Assembly (NCBI GenBank): GCA_951799445.1
Contig: OX637293.1
Coordinates: 10,230,001-10,294,000, forward strand
Direction of reading: 5' to 3'
Length of the DNA stretch: 64,000 bases
From: Pseudisothecium myosuroides
Lineage: Eukaryota > Streptophyta > Bryopsida > Hypnales > Lembophyllaceae
Below, piece after piece: positions 33,782-45,829 of this stretch (the stretch's first letter is position 1; the number at the start of each line of letters is the position of its first letter). Both the position numbers and the translations under genes were made by a program. A model generated the notes under the pieces. It was given only the letters and a program-made list of their open reading frames with translations. It had not been told where the DNA came from and did no database searches.

Positions 33782-35506
33782 CTATAAAAAAAACGATTCA
33801 TATATTAGTATGTTTTTTTGGAGATTAGTAATTCAATCATATTATATATTCTAAAAGATATTATATATGAATTATTATGTGTGAATTGGCTCTTAATTTG
33901 TAAACAATCTTCTTTGTCTAAATGTTACTCATGTAGTATTATTTGACAATAAATTTTAGAAATTTTGTACTTACAAGTTTGGAACAAAGAAAAAGTATTA
34001 TAAACTAAGCGTTATAAACTAGACATTCATTCAAAAATTCTATAAATGTTATCATGGTTTTACCATCCCTCTCTAAATGAGCCTTTGAACTGTGCATTAT
34101 TATATACAAATTACAATCCTATTGATGACAGAGGTATTGAAGCTTAACTGAAAGTAACTATCACTTAATATCTACTCAAAATAACGCGAATTTTTTATGT
34201 GACTGCGTTGTTTCCTTGTGGAAACACTCATCTAGACATTAATACTTTTAAAGATGAAAGAATCATGATATAGGAATGGCCATTTTGATTGATCAGACTG
34301 TGGAAGTATAATTTAAATGTGAAAAATATTTATGTCATTAGATTAAGTGGAGACCATTGCTTGTGCTAGTGTATTTTTTGTACTACTTAGGAGATCCGAG
34401 TCTTATATTGTTTGTTGTCTTAGTACATATGTGTAACATCAAGCTGATGTTTATAGTATGCTAGTTCTCTAACATATTTGTTCATTTCTTTGCAGTGTGC
34501 TCTTTGGGGATTTAATGGAGGAAACACTAAGTTTGGAAATCCTTATTTAGCAATACAAGTTGATGTTCTTCATCAGACAAATATTGGCATATTTAAGATG
34601 CTTGTTGGAATATTGAGATCTATGGCAAATAATGGTCATACTACATACTCCAAAGCCATGAAAGAGCTTGATCGACGCCTTCTTGTCATCAAAAGGAAAG
34701 CATGTTATGCTCATTACAAGTGTTCATTTCTAAACCTAATGATCATGTAGAAACATTTGTTCTCAATCTATTTGATTCTTAAACAACCTTTGTAGTGGAA
34801 CAACTTGTTAGAAAATGCAATGATATATAATTTTGTAATATAATCCTTTTTTTGTAATAGTCATGCCAGGGTTCCAGGAACGGATAAGGGTGGATACTTT
34901 GAATCCAATGCAAATTTCGCAGGTTTTGAACATTGAGCAATCATGCAGTTTCTTCCAGTCTCATTTTTGAAAAAAATCATTGATAAATCTATATTTTATT
35001 GAATATCTATTTGAAAGTTTTAATCAATCATTTTGAAATTGGCACCAAAAGTTTTATTTCAAAATTGTGTTTTGTTTTCAGGTGATTGTTTTGTGTCTTA
35101 TTGGGATCTACAAAGATGACGTCATCAAGGCCTTTGTACTATTTCTGAAATGGTATAAGGTTGCTACTCGTAGTCCAGAACACACAACAGAGTCATTGGC
35201 TGAAATGGATAAGCTAATGACAAGGTATGTTTCAAATTTATTCTAGAAGAAATACTATCAAGTTTTCAAAATATGTATGTTATTGCTATCTTATAACTGA
35301 TTGGATGATAACTTGTTAGCTTCTTCTAAAACTCAATAATAGTCTCGAGGTTTTCATTCTACTTTCTATTTCTACTTCATTTTTACTACAACATGTCCTA
35401 GTTTCCAAAGTTGGGCAACATGTAACAAGAGTCTATAGAGATATGGCTTGTCCTCATAGTTTATCAAATCTGAAGGATGCATGTGAAGTATTAATGAAGC
35501 TTCTAA

Positions 35507-36089
35507 GGGCCGCTTCACACCATGCCCGACCAAGTCGAGAGTCCGTGGAAGTGAGAGTCCAAACTTTGGTGAGAGCCCAAGGAAATTGGCAATAAATAGG
35601 CCCCAAAATTTAGGAATTGGAGCCTTTGGCCGGCCATAGTGTGAAGTCTCCAAAGGCCAAGCCCAAAGTCCAAACCTCACCCATGTGTCAATTTTTTCAA
35701 GTAAAAGATAAAAAAAACATGAGAAAGGAGTCCAAAATGGCCTTGGAAAAAAAATCACAGCACATGCTCTTCTCATCAAACAAGGAATTTGAAGGATATA
35801 AATGGAATAAAATGGTGGCATTGATCATTGAAGGGAAGTAGGTTAAGGGAAGTAGGTTCATTGAATGCAAAGACTTTCCATTGTCATGGTGGAGACTAGG
35901 TTTCAAACTCCATCGGCGACAAATAACAAATAACAAATAACAAAAGGGGTGTAGGCAGTTTTGAGGGCGATGGACTCTCGACCTTCGGGCATAGTGTGAA
36001 GGGTCGAGAGTCCAAACTCTTGGTTTTCTGGATTTTGAGTGGTGGAAACCGATGGACTCTTGACCTTCGGGCATAGTGTGAAGCGGCCC
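35507..36089. mobile_element. Tourist-like (PIF/Harbinger) MITE, 583 bp
   Basis: The left terminus GGGCCGCTTCACACCATGCC at 35507 matches the complement of the right terminus (GGGCCGCTTCACACTATGCC), and TAA duplicates flank it at 35504-35506 and 36090-36092. A TAA target and GGGCC start are the hallmarks of Tourist/PIF-Harbinger MITEs. Further copies of the terminal motif (GGGCATAGTGTGAAG) lie inside at about 35988. It has no transposase. It sits in an intron of the Plavaka-like transposase. Confidence 0.75.
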
Positions 36090-37150
36090 TAAGTAATGAA
36101 ACTTCATTTTTACAATGATTTATTATTCTTGAGTGTGCAATGTTCCATATTGAGTTGCCAATTGGTCATGGATGCAGAATTGTAGTAAAAAGTAAACCAT
36201 ATAAGTGTTAAAGCAATGGAGCAAAACACACATATTTGTCAAATTTCATTTTAGGCGAATAATATATTTCAATTCATCCTTTGAAAAGTACTAGTATGTT
36301 ATTGTTATCTTATAATTGATTGGTTGTTTTTATTCTAACATAATCTTTGCACAATCAGATCTATACAGGCTTTGAAGCACGCTATGCTTGAATGGCAAAA
36401 GTCAGGATTTAATACGGTGAAAATACATGCCATGTCACATTTCAATGACTGCATTTGTCGATCAGGACTTCCTTGGGAGTATAGTACCAACATGTATGAG
36501 CAAATGCACATTACCTTGATGAAGGCTGGATATAGAGCTAGCAATAAGAGGCAAGCTACTCCTCAGATTGCTAGGCATAATCAAAGGCTAGGTGCCTTAC
36601 GCAAGTTGCAGGACAATATGGAGGGATTTGATAACATGAGACAAAAGGAAAAGTATACTTCTCTAGACCAAGTAAGTATTCCATCAATGAATCATCTTTA
36701 AACTTAGTAATGCTTTAGAAATTGGCTAGAGTTTAGAATTTATACTGAAAAGATCAAGATTGGTTGTAAATTAGGAAGTCTTGAAATTCAATCTGACTTT
36801 TACTAAAGGTGAGCCAAAATAACCTTAAATATAAAAGAATTTAGCCTATATGTTTTGATTAGCAAAGCCTTTCTTTCAAGTTTACATATTTCTCAATTAT
36901 TTGGGTTTTATAACTAAATTTTTTTATTGGATTCAGACTATTTGTTTTCTCATGGGAGATAAAGCACAGGGCTAATTTGACGTCCTAGTATGAAAAAAAA
37001 TTGATAACTTTGTGGATATTAAGTACATGGAAGATCTAAATAATAATTTAAAAAAATTATTTCTGAAAATTACATACAGGTCTTGAAATTTAATCTGACC
37101 TTTGATTACTGGTGTAATGTTTGTATTAAGGCTGTGGAAACAGGTCTTAA

Positions 37151-38085
37151 CCCCAAAGCGACATGGCATTTTCTTCCCCTTTCGTGAACTCCGTGTGGTG
37201 CTCGTTTTTGAAATTTTCTGTGTTCAAATCTGATGGCTTTAGGGTAGATCCAACCGTACAAAACTAAAATACACTAGTATATTGAGTACCTGGTAATTTC
37301 TCAACCGTTCATTCTCTGATTTGGGTTGCTTTTATATGAGGCAAAAAGGGATCACATGTGCTGAAATCACGGGTGAAATGGTGGGTTTTTTTCTTTGAGG
37401 GCGTCGCAGAGGTGTCAAACTTGCAAATTAGCTCAGCACCCCAACTAACAAAATGAAGGTGCTTACATACACTATGCCCTCGACTTGGAAAACCATGAAA
37501 AACTCCAAAAACCTGCTGTACTCGAAGGAGTTTCCGGAGGTACCTCCAACAGTACAATTTTGGCACACAGTCTTTCAAAAATTCGACTAAAAAACTACAA
37601 TGCGAATTCAAAACATCTGACCGGCTGATCGTGAGGAGACCTACAGCTGGGAGAATACTAAAAAATTTCAAGCTAATTGGCCGAGCAGATGTTCGCCGAG
37701 GCAAGCCTTAATGCACGATGCCTCGCCCTCCTCACAAACCCGGTGAACGTTCGGGTACAGCTTGCAGGCGGGTGCTGCGGTATTCCTCCGAGCGTTATGC
37801 CAATGGCATTCCTCCGGGTGCCGGCAATGTGGCACCGGACGTTGTGGCCGGTGACATCAGCTTGCCCTCAGCCAAAGGCAGGCGCTGCACCATAAACCGA
37901 AATTACAAATTTGCACAGTAAATGGAGGATGTTTCCAAATGTGCTAAAATTTGTGTCTTTTGAAAGATCGTACGCAAACCTACATAAACTATTTTGGCCG
38001 TTTTTGGATTTGAATATGTGATATGCAAGTTCTTGGGGACTGAAAAGGGTCGAGGACACTTTCTGTCCTCGATGTCACTTTGGGG
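37151..38085. mobile_element. 935-bp TTAA element, CCCCAAAG terminus type
   Basis: TTAA (37147-37150 and 38086-38089) flanks inverted ends CCCCAAAGCGACAT and, on the other strand, CCCCAAAGTGACAT. A perfect sub-terminal hairpin CGAGGACA-CTTTC-TGTCCTCG lies at 38051-38071. The centre (37680-37910) is GC-rich with short internal repeats while the flanks are AT-rich. It is non-coding. Target site and CCC start agree with piggyBac-type mobilisation. It lies in the last intron of the decayed transposase. Confidence 0.7.
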
Positions 38086-39905
38086 TTAATGTTCTATGGG
38101 GAGCAAAAGTAAACTTACAAAGCTCATGGCTAGATCCCGCATATGGCTTCAAATTTGACTCTACACAACTTTTTATATCCAAGAGTGCTCAAAACCTCAT
38201 TTGTGAGCAACCAGAGTTGTAAACCAACTTCCACAAAACTTTAAACATTTACAAAGATGAGAATAATTTCACAGGTGGAGAGGTATGGTTCTTAAAAGCT
38301 CAAACCTATTTGTGCAACTTCATTACAATTGGTAATTAATTTTAGCGAGGTTGGATTGCAATTACTGTATATTACTTGTACTCTATTTGCAAGCAATAAG
38401 GAAATCAATGCATACAAGTTGACAATTGATTTATTCCTTGATTTGGACAGATACTTCATGTTTTACATCTCTAGCCATTCCAGCAGGTCCTAGTGAGCGC
38501 TTTGGTAATATGCCACAATATGTTCGAGCCACAAGCAACTTTTATGGTTCATCATGGTATAATAGCGTTGCCATACAAATGGAGGCATCTGGTGAGCTTG
38601 AATTGACCTTATATGGACAATTGCGATTGATTTTCAGAGTATCTTTTAGAGATGAAGTACAAAATCCAATTGTAAAGGATTTAGCATTCCTTAGAATGTA
38701 TTAGGAAGTTCCAGCCACTTACCTTAGTAGGTTGGTTCTATGTCCCCAGCTTACTTGGCAAGCTATGAGACCTCAAGTCTATATATCTAGGGCCACATAT
38801 GATAGAGGAATTTGTGATCCTTACATGATTCTTGATGTTCAAAACATCCTACGAGCCATTCAAGTGCTTCCAAATTTTAGTGAAGATGGCACTTATTTTA
38901 TAAACACCTTCAAGTTTTGAGCCAATATGTGATTTGGTTGCTTTAGTGGATATTTTTGGAAAACTTAAATGCCTTATGAGCTTCCTCATCAAAATTGGTT
39001 TAGTAAGTTTTCAACTTCTATTGGTTACTTTGATGTTACAGTTTCAATGTGTAATTGAATCAATACTAGTATGTACATTTTTCAATTCCTTCAAATCAAA
39101 GGTGTTAATTTAGTGCATTATCAATGGCGATTGAAATAGTATTGACAAGAATTGAATTGAAATTGTGTTGAGATGATGTGAATTAAAAAAGCATTAAGTC
39201 ATGATGTGTTGACCCAATGGAATTTTCAAGACTATTCAAATTTTGACTTAATACCAATTCAAACGGTCATTGATATGGCATTGAAATTTAGTGTTTGAGA
39301 GTTTGAGATGCACTGCTATCACCAATATTTTTTTATAAATTTTGAAAAGGAAATTTCAAAATTCCTTCTAAATTCAATTACAAGCAAAATATTATCATTT
39401 TTTGAATACAATTTGTTGGAATGTATTTGAAATAGGGTTCTCTTGATATCGTGATTTTTTAAAATTCTTGTTTTAAAAAAAATCTATGACCTCATTTTTG
39501 CAAATCTAGTTTTGAACTAAAGTCAATGCAATTTTGGCTTGGTCAACCACTTGACACACTTCCTTATTTGTAATTTTAGAAAAATATGCATTCTAATAAG
39601 ACCAAATCCAACCATTAGATAGGACACCAACTTAATAAAGTATCTCCACAAATTAGGATGACTTTCATTCAAGCAATAATGAGAAGGATTGTCAATTTTA
39701 GTCTATTCATCATCTAGAAACTAGATATTGGAGCGCTTAGGAGTTATTATGCATATGAAATTCAACTTATAAAATTTGAGAAAATACTACACCTTAGGTG
39801 GAACTAACTTCTTCAAATTTTAACCAAATTGTAGAGATGATTACTCAATCCTATAAAGTAAAGTAATCTTTTCAAAAATCCTACTTTCACCTTTTAAGTA
39901 CTTAA

Positions 39906-41403
39906 TTCCTAATGTCCCATTGTCCCCGTAGAGGACAAAATGGTTTTTGAGGAGACTCATACGGTCTCAATATTCATCATAATTTTTTGAAACTTTTTGA
40001 AAAGATAGAAAGACACATTAGATTTTGGGGAATTTAATTTTTATTTCAATTGGTGCCCAGAAGCAAAAGTTATGGCACAAAAAGTCCTTTCTAAGGTGCG
40101 GCGGGCAAAACCCCTATCAAAAAAAAATTCAAAATTGGAATTTTTTTGTACTCATAAATTATAATTTTATCTACATGGAAAGCTTTGATTCATTCCATTT
40201 GGATCTATTATGTGAAAGTTATGGACAATCTTATTTTTCAGGGCAATTAGAGCATTTTCTTGAAAAGATAATTTGTAAGATTTATTTCTGAACTCAATTT
40301 TCACAATTTAAATAGAAAAAAAGTTTCACAAGGTTGAGATTTCTTGCTAAAACAATCTCACCGTTGAGATTAATGTGTTCCAATTCCATCTTGGAGCTAT
40401 TAACAATTTAGTTTTACTTTCAATCTTGAACCTATTTCTACTTAACAATTTTTTAATGAGTGAAAATTAATTAATTATTATTTTTTAATTCCTAAATTGT
40501 CAATTCAATTCTATAACATAAAAAATTAGAAATTCAAAATCAATAGTGCAAAATTTTTAAGTTAACCCCTAAAGGACCATAAGGCCACCACATGGCTTCT
40601 ACAACTACATTTGTAAAAAGTTTGATATGTGAACCTCACTAATAGTTTGCAAGCAACAAAGAGACCCTAGATGATTTTCTTTGCTGAATCCATCGGCGCA
40701 ATCCAATTGAGAAATGATTGAGTATGCAATTTTTGGTGAATTTTTTGAGAATGGAACAGGCATTGTGGGCCGTTACTTCACATTCTCATATCTTTTTTTC
40801 TACAGCTCAAAATGATTTGAAAAAAATTACACATCAATATTATGATAATATATACATGTGGGAAAAAATCATAATTTTTGGAGCACTTTTGAGCATTCTA
40901 ATTCCAACATTTTGATTCAGCATACATAGAAAGTATTTCCTAAACCGAACATCTTTCATCAATCTTGTCAACGGTGGCATTTTCTCAAAAATTGTGCAAT
41001 TTTGTTGATTTTTTTTTATAGAAAAGCTAAATAAGTCTCGTCTCATTTCAACGGTGACGATTGTCAAAATTATTCCACACAAATGAGAAATTATGCTAGT
41101 TACAAGAGCTAGTCAAGAAAACAAGGACTATGCTCAAACACCCCCGGTCCTTTAGGGGTTAAGATGATTCATAGCCAAAAAATCTAGTTGAGCAAGGTAC
41201 AATTTTTTTTCTTCACTTTAAATGTAAATATCTTGCAATCTGCACGGTTAAAGTTTTTCTTCCACACATTTATATACTAGACTAGTGCAATATCCTACAG
41301 TTAAATATGCAAAAAAAACAAATTTCAAAGGTTTTTGCACTTTGCAATAGAAATGGCAGTTTTGAGTGATTTATGTTGGAAATAAGGCCCTAGAACTTTA
41401 GGG
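39906..41403 (-). mobile_element. 919-bp-type TTAA element, antisense, with nested copy
   Basis: Starting at TTAA 39902-39905, the sequence follows the reverse complement of the complete copy: the CCCAGAAGCAAAAGTTATGG block, the AAAGCTTTGATTCATT block, and AACCTATTTCTACTTAACAA. It is broken by a TTAA element at 40566-41158, then resumes at 41163 with ATCTTGCAATCTGCACGGTT and ends ACTTTAGGG at about 41403. The distal TTAA has decayed to TTTT. Confidence 0.6.
40566..41158. mobile_element. 593-bp TTAA element nested in another
   Basis: TTAA (40562-40565 and 41159-41162) flanks CCCCTAAAGGACCATAAGG on the left and CCCGGTCCTTTAGGGG on the right, an inverted repeat with a perfect 13-bp core CCCCTAAAGGACC. 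The host element resumes directly after the second TTAA, so this is a clean insertion into a TTAA inside a relative. It is non-coding. Confidence 0.7.
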
Positions 41404-42052
41404 TTTTTTGTGTAAAGTATTTAAAAGCCATTACTGTAATCCTACATTAATAATTTAAAAATATTAGTTTAACAGTGTAGAGGTAGATCCAACCACATGG
41501 ATCCAATCTACGGGTCACAAGGCTTGTTTTTTCAATTTTTATGAAGTGCCAAAGTGGCAATATAAAATGTTACAGTCGGGTACTCTAAATTTCAACATTC
41601 ATCCACATATTAGATAGGAAATACCACATTAGCACATATATCCATAATTCTGTTTTCACCCACAATCCAACAATTACATCCAAGTTGTTTTTTTAAATTT
41701 GAAGTCTTTTGGCAAAAAACCTTTACAATTTGCCGCTATTTTTTAGCCAATTTTTTTTTGGGTGCAATTGGGCACTATTCCCCACCCCACCCCATCCCAC
41801 AGAAAAAGCCTTGATGGGTCATTGTTCACAATTTTTGTTTGAAAGACATCACTAAATCATTCCGCAACATGTGTTGCACGCTCCAACACATCAATCTCCA
41901 CATTTTTTGGAAACTTAATATCACTACCTCATTCAAGGCCCTTTCTAAAGACAAGCCTTGGGTTTGTTTTCTATGATCATACACAACTCTTCCCATGGCC
42001 AATGTTTGATGCCAGATTTTGGAGGGACAATCAGACTGTTGTGGTCACGATG

Positions 42053-42369
42053 TAAGGTAGGAGGCTCAAATTCCGACCGGGCATTAAAAGCGAACATGAA
42101 TGAGAGGTACATTTTACTTTCTTCAATGTACCAGCTATGCACATTTCAGGAGGTGGTCGCTTTTGATGACCACAAATGACCACTTTTTTCCAACTTCAAA
42201 AATTTGTAACTAATTCCACAAAGGTCCAAAAAATATGAAACAACTTGGGTTAGATGTCAATTCCACTTGTCTTTCAAGGAAAATTTACTAAAAAACATTT
42301 GAAGATGTTTTACCTCCCCAAAATTCAGTTTCAGCGCTTAGATGGTCGCTTTATGGACCTCCTACCTTA
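42053..42369. mobile_element. 317-bp MITE, TAAGGTAGGAGG family
   Basis: It runs from TAAGGTAGGAGG at 42053 to CCTCCTACCTTA ending at 42369, a perfect 12-bp inverted terminus including a possible TA target. The interior has the blocks TTCTTCAATGTACCA, GCACATTTCAGGAGGTGGTC and GGTCGCTTTATGGACC. Related copies are at 43972-44256 and 58912-59445. A TA target would fit the Tc1/mariner group; that is tentative. Confidence 0.6.
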
Positions 42370-42896
42370 TTGAAAAAACATAAGAAAGTGAAATGCTGCA
42401 GTGCATTGTGCTGTCCTGTGAGTGTCCTGCCAAGGACCTCATGGGACCAAAGTACAAGCAAATGAGCTTCAGAATTGTCCATTTGAAACAGACCGCGGGC
42501 TTGGCAGTAATGAGCGCAGGACAATGGAGATAGTGAAATGTTTGATATGAGGTTGTTGTTGTTGTTGGAAAGCTGTGGTGCTGTAACTATTCCAAAACAG
42601 GAGTGTGATTGAAATTGTGCAGCAAGGCAGAGCTGGAGAGATGTGGACAGTGATATCACATAAGCTTATTAACCCTTAAACGCTGACGAGGACGATTTTT
42701 TGTCCGTAGGATGACAGAGAGAATCTTTGTATTAGGACAGAAGCGTAACTATTCATCCTCGGAGTTTTGTTGTTAAAAGGGGAGGTTGTCTAAAGTAGTT
42801 TGACTTCCAATGAGTGCTTTTGCATTTTTTTTTTAAACCAATGATTCTCATGGTATCCGAAGGGATGATTTCCATGGTCACCAATTTGTCTTCTAA

Positions 42897-43822
42897 TCCC
42901 TAAAGGACCAACCTGCTATTTTTAGCAACATAGCAATTTTGGGCAGGTACATGTGACTAGAAATTTGCATATTTTAAGCCAAAACTTTAATAGAAGTTGT
43001 TGACGAGGAATATCTTTTATATGAACTAAATTTCATGGCATTTGGAAATACGAGTCAAAAGTTATGGCCTAATATGTTAATTTTTTTTGTAATTGGCAGT
43101 CCAGGCAAATTAAAAAAAATCACTTTTTTTTTTAAAAAAATTTGAAATTGGCTTTTTAGCTTTATATGTATATGTAGAAAGCTTTGAATCATTTCATTTT
43201 GATCAATGAGTCAAAAGTTATAAGGAGTTTTAGTTTGCGGGCAATTATGGATTCTCTACTCTAAAATAAACTTTGAAGTCGTTTATTTCACTCAATTTTC
43301 AATATTTTTGAAAAAAATAAAATCATAAGATGCAGATTGTTTATTAAAACATTACAACCATTGGGATTGGCATTTTTCAATTCCATAACTAAAGACTTAA
43401 CAATTTAGTATTTTGAATCATTCTCTACTTTTTTCTACTTACTATTTTTTTCCTATATGTTGTAAAATTCCAAATGATCTGAAATTTTTCAAGCATGTAG
43501 CCAACTTGACTTAAAGAATGAATCCAAAGAGTAATCACCATTTTGGACATTTTTTCATACAAATGTGACCTTGTGAAATGCGGCTGCCCGTTTTTTGTAG
43601 GGCCAAAAACATGATTTTTCTCAATTCAGATGCTAATATCTTGCAATCCACGCGGTGGAAAATTTTGAAATTTTTTCCACATCTTCTCAAACGTGCATAC
43701 TACAAGATCCTATGGTTATATGTGTCCAAATTTATTTATTTTCCCAAAATTTGGTACTTTTGCTCAAAATGAAAGTTTTTGAGCATTTTGGGTGAAAACT
43801 CATAGTCAAAAAACTTAAGGGG
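42897..43822 (-). mobile_element. 926-bp TTAA element, antisense copy
   Basis: The left end TCCCTAAAGGACC at 42897 and right end AAGGGGTTAA (GGGG at 43819-43822, TTAA 43823-43826) enclose sequence that follows the complement of the reference copy. An example is ATGCTAATATCTTGCAATCC at 43620-43639 and TACAAGATCCTA at 43700. The left TTAA has decayed to CTAA. A further left-type end, TTAACCCTTAAACGC at 42669 with a GACGAGGAC...GTCC near-hairpin, suggests that this copy landed beside or inside another element. Confidence 0.6.
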
Positions 43823-43847
43823 TTAAGGGTTAAGTAGTTAAGCTTAT

Positions 43848-43959
43848 GTTCACTCTTGGTGTTAAAGGTGTTGTTATTTGAGGGTCTTAGGAACGAATTT
43901 AGACATTCTTCTTAACTGAATTCACATTCCAAACAACACTTCTAACACCAAGTGTGAAC
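43848..43959. mobile_element. 112-bp MITE with 28-bp inverted ends
   Basis: GTTCACTCTTGGTGTTAAAG at 43848 pairs with TTCTAACACCAAGTGTGAAC ending at 43959; across 28 bp there are only a few mismatches. The middle is 56 bp with no coding potential. No clear target duplication is visible. Confidence 0.6.
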
Positions 43960-43971
43960 AAATTGTTTTAA

Positions 43972-44256
43972 GGTAGCATGTTGTAAAGGCGATCATGACA
44001 TAGAGGTACATTTTGCTTTCTTCAATGTACCAACATTGTGCATTTCAGAAGGTGGTCGCTTTTAGTGACTATTGTGTATCAACTTAAAAAAATTGTAACT
44101 AATTCTAGGAAGGTCCTAAAAATATGAAACGACTTGGGTTAGATGCCAATTCCATTTTTCTTCCTACAAAAATTTATTGAAAATTGTTTGAAGGAATTTA
44201 GCTTCCCTGTAAAAGGGGATCACCACTTAAATGGTCACTTTAAGAGCAGCCTACCT
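43972..44256. mobile_element. Diverged TAAGGTAG-family MITE
   Basis: It starts TTTAAGGTAGCATG at about 43970 and ends GCAGCCTACCTTA at about 44256. The interior shares TTTCTTCAATGTACCA, TGCATTTCAGAAGGTGGTCGC and TAGATGCCAATTCC with 42053-42369, establishing it as a second, more decayed member. Confidence 0.5.
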
Positions 44257-44870
44257 TACAAACACTTACTTCCCAGGCATAAGCTTACGCAATGAGCCCT
44301 CTGTAATTGCGCACTCTTTGTATGTTGTTTCCTCAGAATCTGTCATGTTAGGGAAACACAGTCTGATTGAACGCATGTGAGTGTATTTTTCTAGTAATGT
44401 CAACTGCCTTATAATCAATCACTTAAGCTTTTTTTGACTATATTTGGTCTCAAAAAAAAATTTATGTAAGAAAATAGGTTTATAGTAGAATGTCCAAAAT
44501 TGGGCTTTGAGTTGGGTTTTTTCCAAGTCAATACAAATTTATGAACACAAAAGTATTGTAAACCCCTAAATGAAAATACAGAATTCCCAAAATTTAAAAC
44601 AATGTGGACTCAATTGCAATCAAACTAAAGCAGTTACCAATATACATGCCAACATTCTCAACATGACATCTAACAATCACATTCTACTCACAAATTCCAA
44701 GCCATGTGTCCATATGTTTTCAAAAAATAAAAATAAAATAAAATTCCAAGCCATGAAACTTGAACGAATTTCCAGGACCCTATAGATTGCCTATGGGTCC
44801 TGATTGTTAATGGGTGTCCCGACGTTAAATATATTGAACACAAAGTGTCATGAAATCTTGTATGTCACAG

Positions 44871-45212
44871 GCTATACACGCTCGCAGATTTTGAATATTT
44901 TATTTTGTGTGAATCTTTTGACCTTGAAATTTGGCAGACATATTATCAACATAGAGATGATCTCATGCCAAAATTTCAGGGTAAAAAAAAATATTTTAGA
45001 CCTCGGAAGGGTGTCAAAGTTGGCAGCAGTGAAAATTTTCTCATTGCTATACATGTTGGTAGATTTTGAATATCTTTTTTTTGGTGAATCTTTTGAACTT
45101 GAAATTTGGTACACATTTTATTAACATGAAGATGTTCTCGTGCTAAAATTTCATGGTAAAAAATAATTTTCCAGCCCTCGGGAAGGTGTCAAAGTTGGCA
45201 GTAGTGAAATTT
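44871..45212 (+). repeat. Tandem duplication, 175-bp unit
   Basis: Two units start GCTATACA at 44871 and 45046. They share AGATTTTGAATAT, GTGAATCTTTTGA, CTTGAAATTTGG, AAAATTTCA, and GGTGTCAAAGTTGGCAG followed by AGTGAAA. Divergence is moderate, so the duplication is not recent. No gene product is recognised in either strand. Confidence 0.7.
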
Positions 45213-45829
45213 CTTTCCCTAGGAATGCAAAAACGCCATTTTGATTGGTACCCTACTGTACATGTAAATATATATATATGCCTAAAGCATGGCATTAGAA
45301 ATGATTGAATGTAGGCACTTGATTTTTCTATATCAAGTAGCAACATTGTGAAGAATCTTGATCTTTGTGCAACTTCCATTTGTAGAAAGATGATCTTTGG
45401 GCACCAAAAAATAGTATTAGAGCATTGTGCCCAAGACCCATAATTATTGGCACTAAAGTAAATCAACCTATTATTACCTAAACTAGAATTCCGCTTTTTA
45501 TGTAACCATGGTGTACATTTTTGTTATAAACTATTCTCCATAGGTACATAAGGATAGAACTAAGATGGAGGCAATAGTAGATTGGTTCACCTTAGCTTTG
45601 CATCAATACGGGCCTCTGTCACCACACTTTGACTCTATTAATTGGTGCCCAAAGACTACTCATTTACTAGTGTTATATACAAATTTTTTATACATTGAAA
45701 CCTCCTTGGTAGGTCATTTTTAGAATCACATCCCATAACAGCACATTCCATCCATACACAAGATCAAACAACAATACGGTTAACCCTTCAACAACAAACT
45801 TACTCAAAAGACTTAGTTTAGGGTCAAAC

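Larger units (their letters stand above)
34496..38920 (+). pseudogene. Decayed Plavaka-type transposase
   Basis: Plavaka transposases form a DNA-transposon family best known from fungi and related to the CACTA/KDZ group. Recognisable exons are: 34496-about 34720 (DVLHQTNIGIFKMLVGIL and KELDRRLL), 34861-34922 (PGFQERIRVDTLNPMQISQ), 35082-35224 (KDDVIKAFVLFLKWYKVATR), 36359-36671 (HITLMKAGYRASNKRQATPQ, the family's best signature), and 38451-38920 (YGQLRLIFRV through LDVQNILRAIQVLPNF). Splices 35224/36359 and 36671/next have good GTATG/GTAAGT donors. The last exon has one in-frame TAG at 38702-38704, after which the same frame continues to 38920. The first junction is unclear. The N-terminal region normally preceding the DxLHQ block was not found. 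Two other transposons sit in its introns. Confidence 0.75.
31595..39310 (+). mobile_element. Plavaka-like two-gene DNA transposon, about 7.7 kb
   Basis: The proposed ends are CATCTCAAACTCCCAAAG at 31595 and, on the opposite strand, CATCTCAAACTCTCAAAC ending at 39310. Inside both ends lie sub-terminal regions rich in related GAATCAATACTA / GATTGAAATAGTA motifs in opposite orientation. Between them are a divergently arranged companion gene (32222-33781, minus) and a transposase gene of Plavaka type (34496-38920, plus). The transposase contains an in-frame stop and I could not find its N-terminal part, so the copy is not autonomous as it stands. A Tourist-like MITE (35507-36089) and a TTAA element (37151-38085) have inserted into transposase introns. 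No unambiguous target-site duplication was found, so the outer limits are provisional. Confidence 0.55.
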
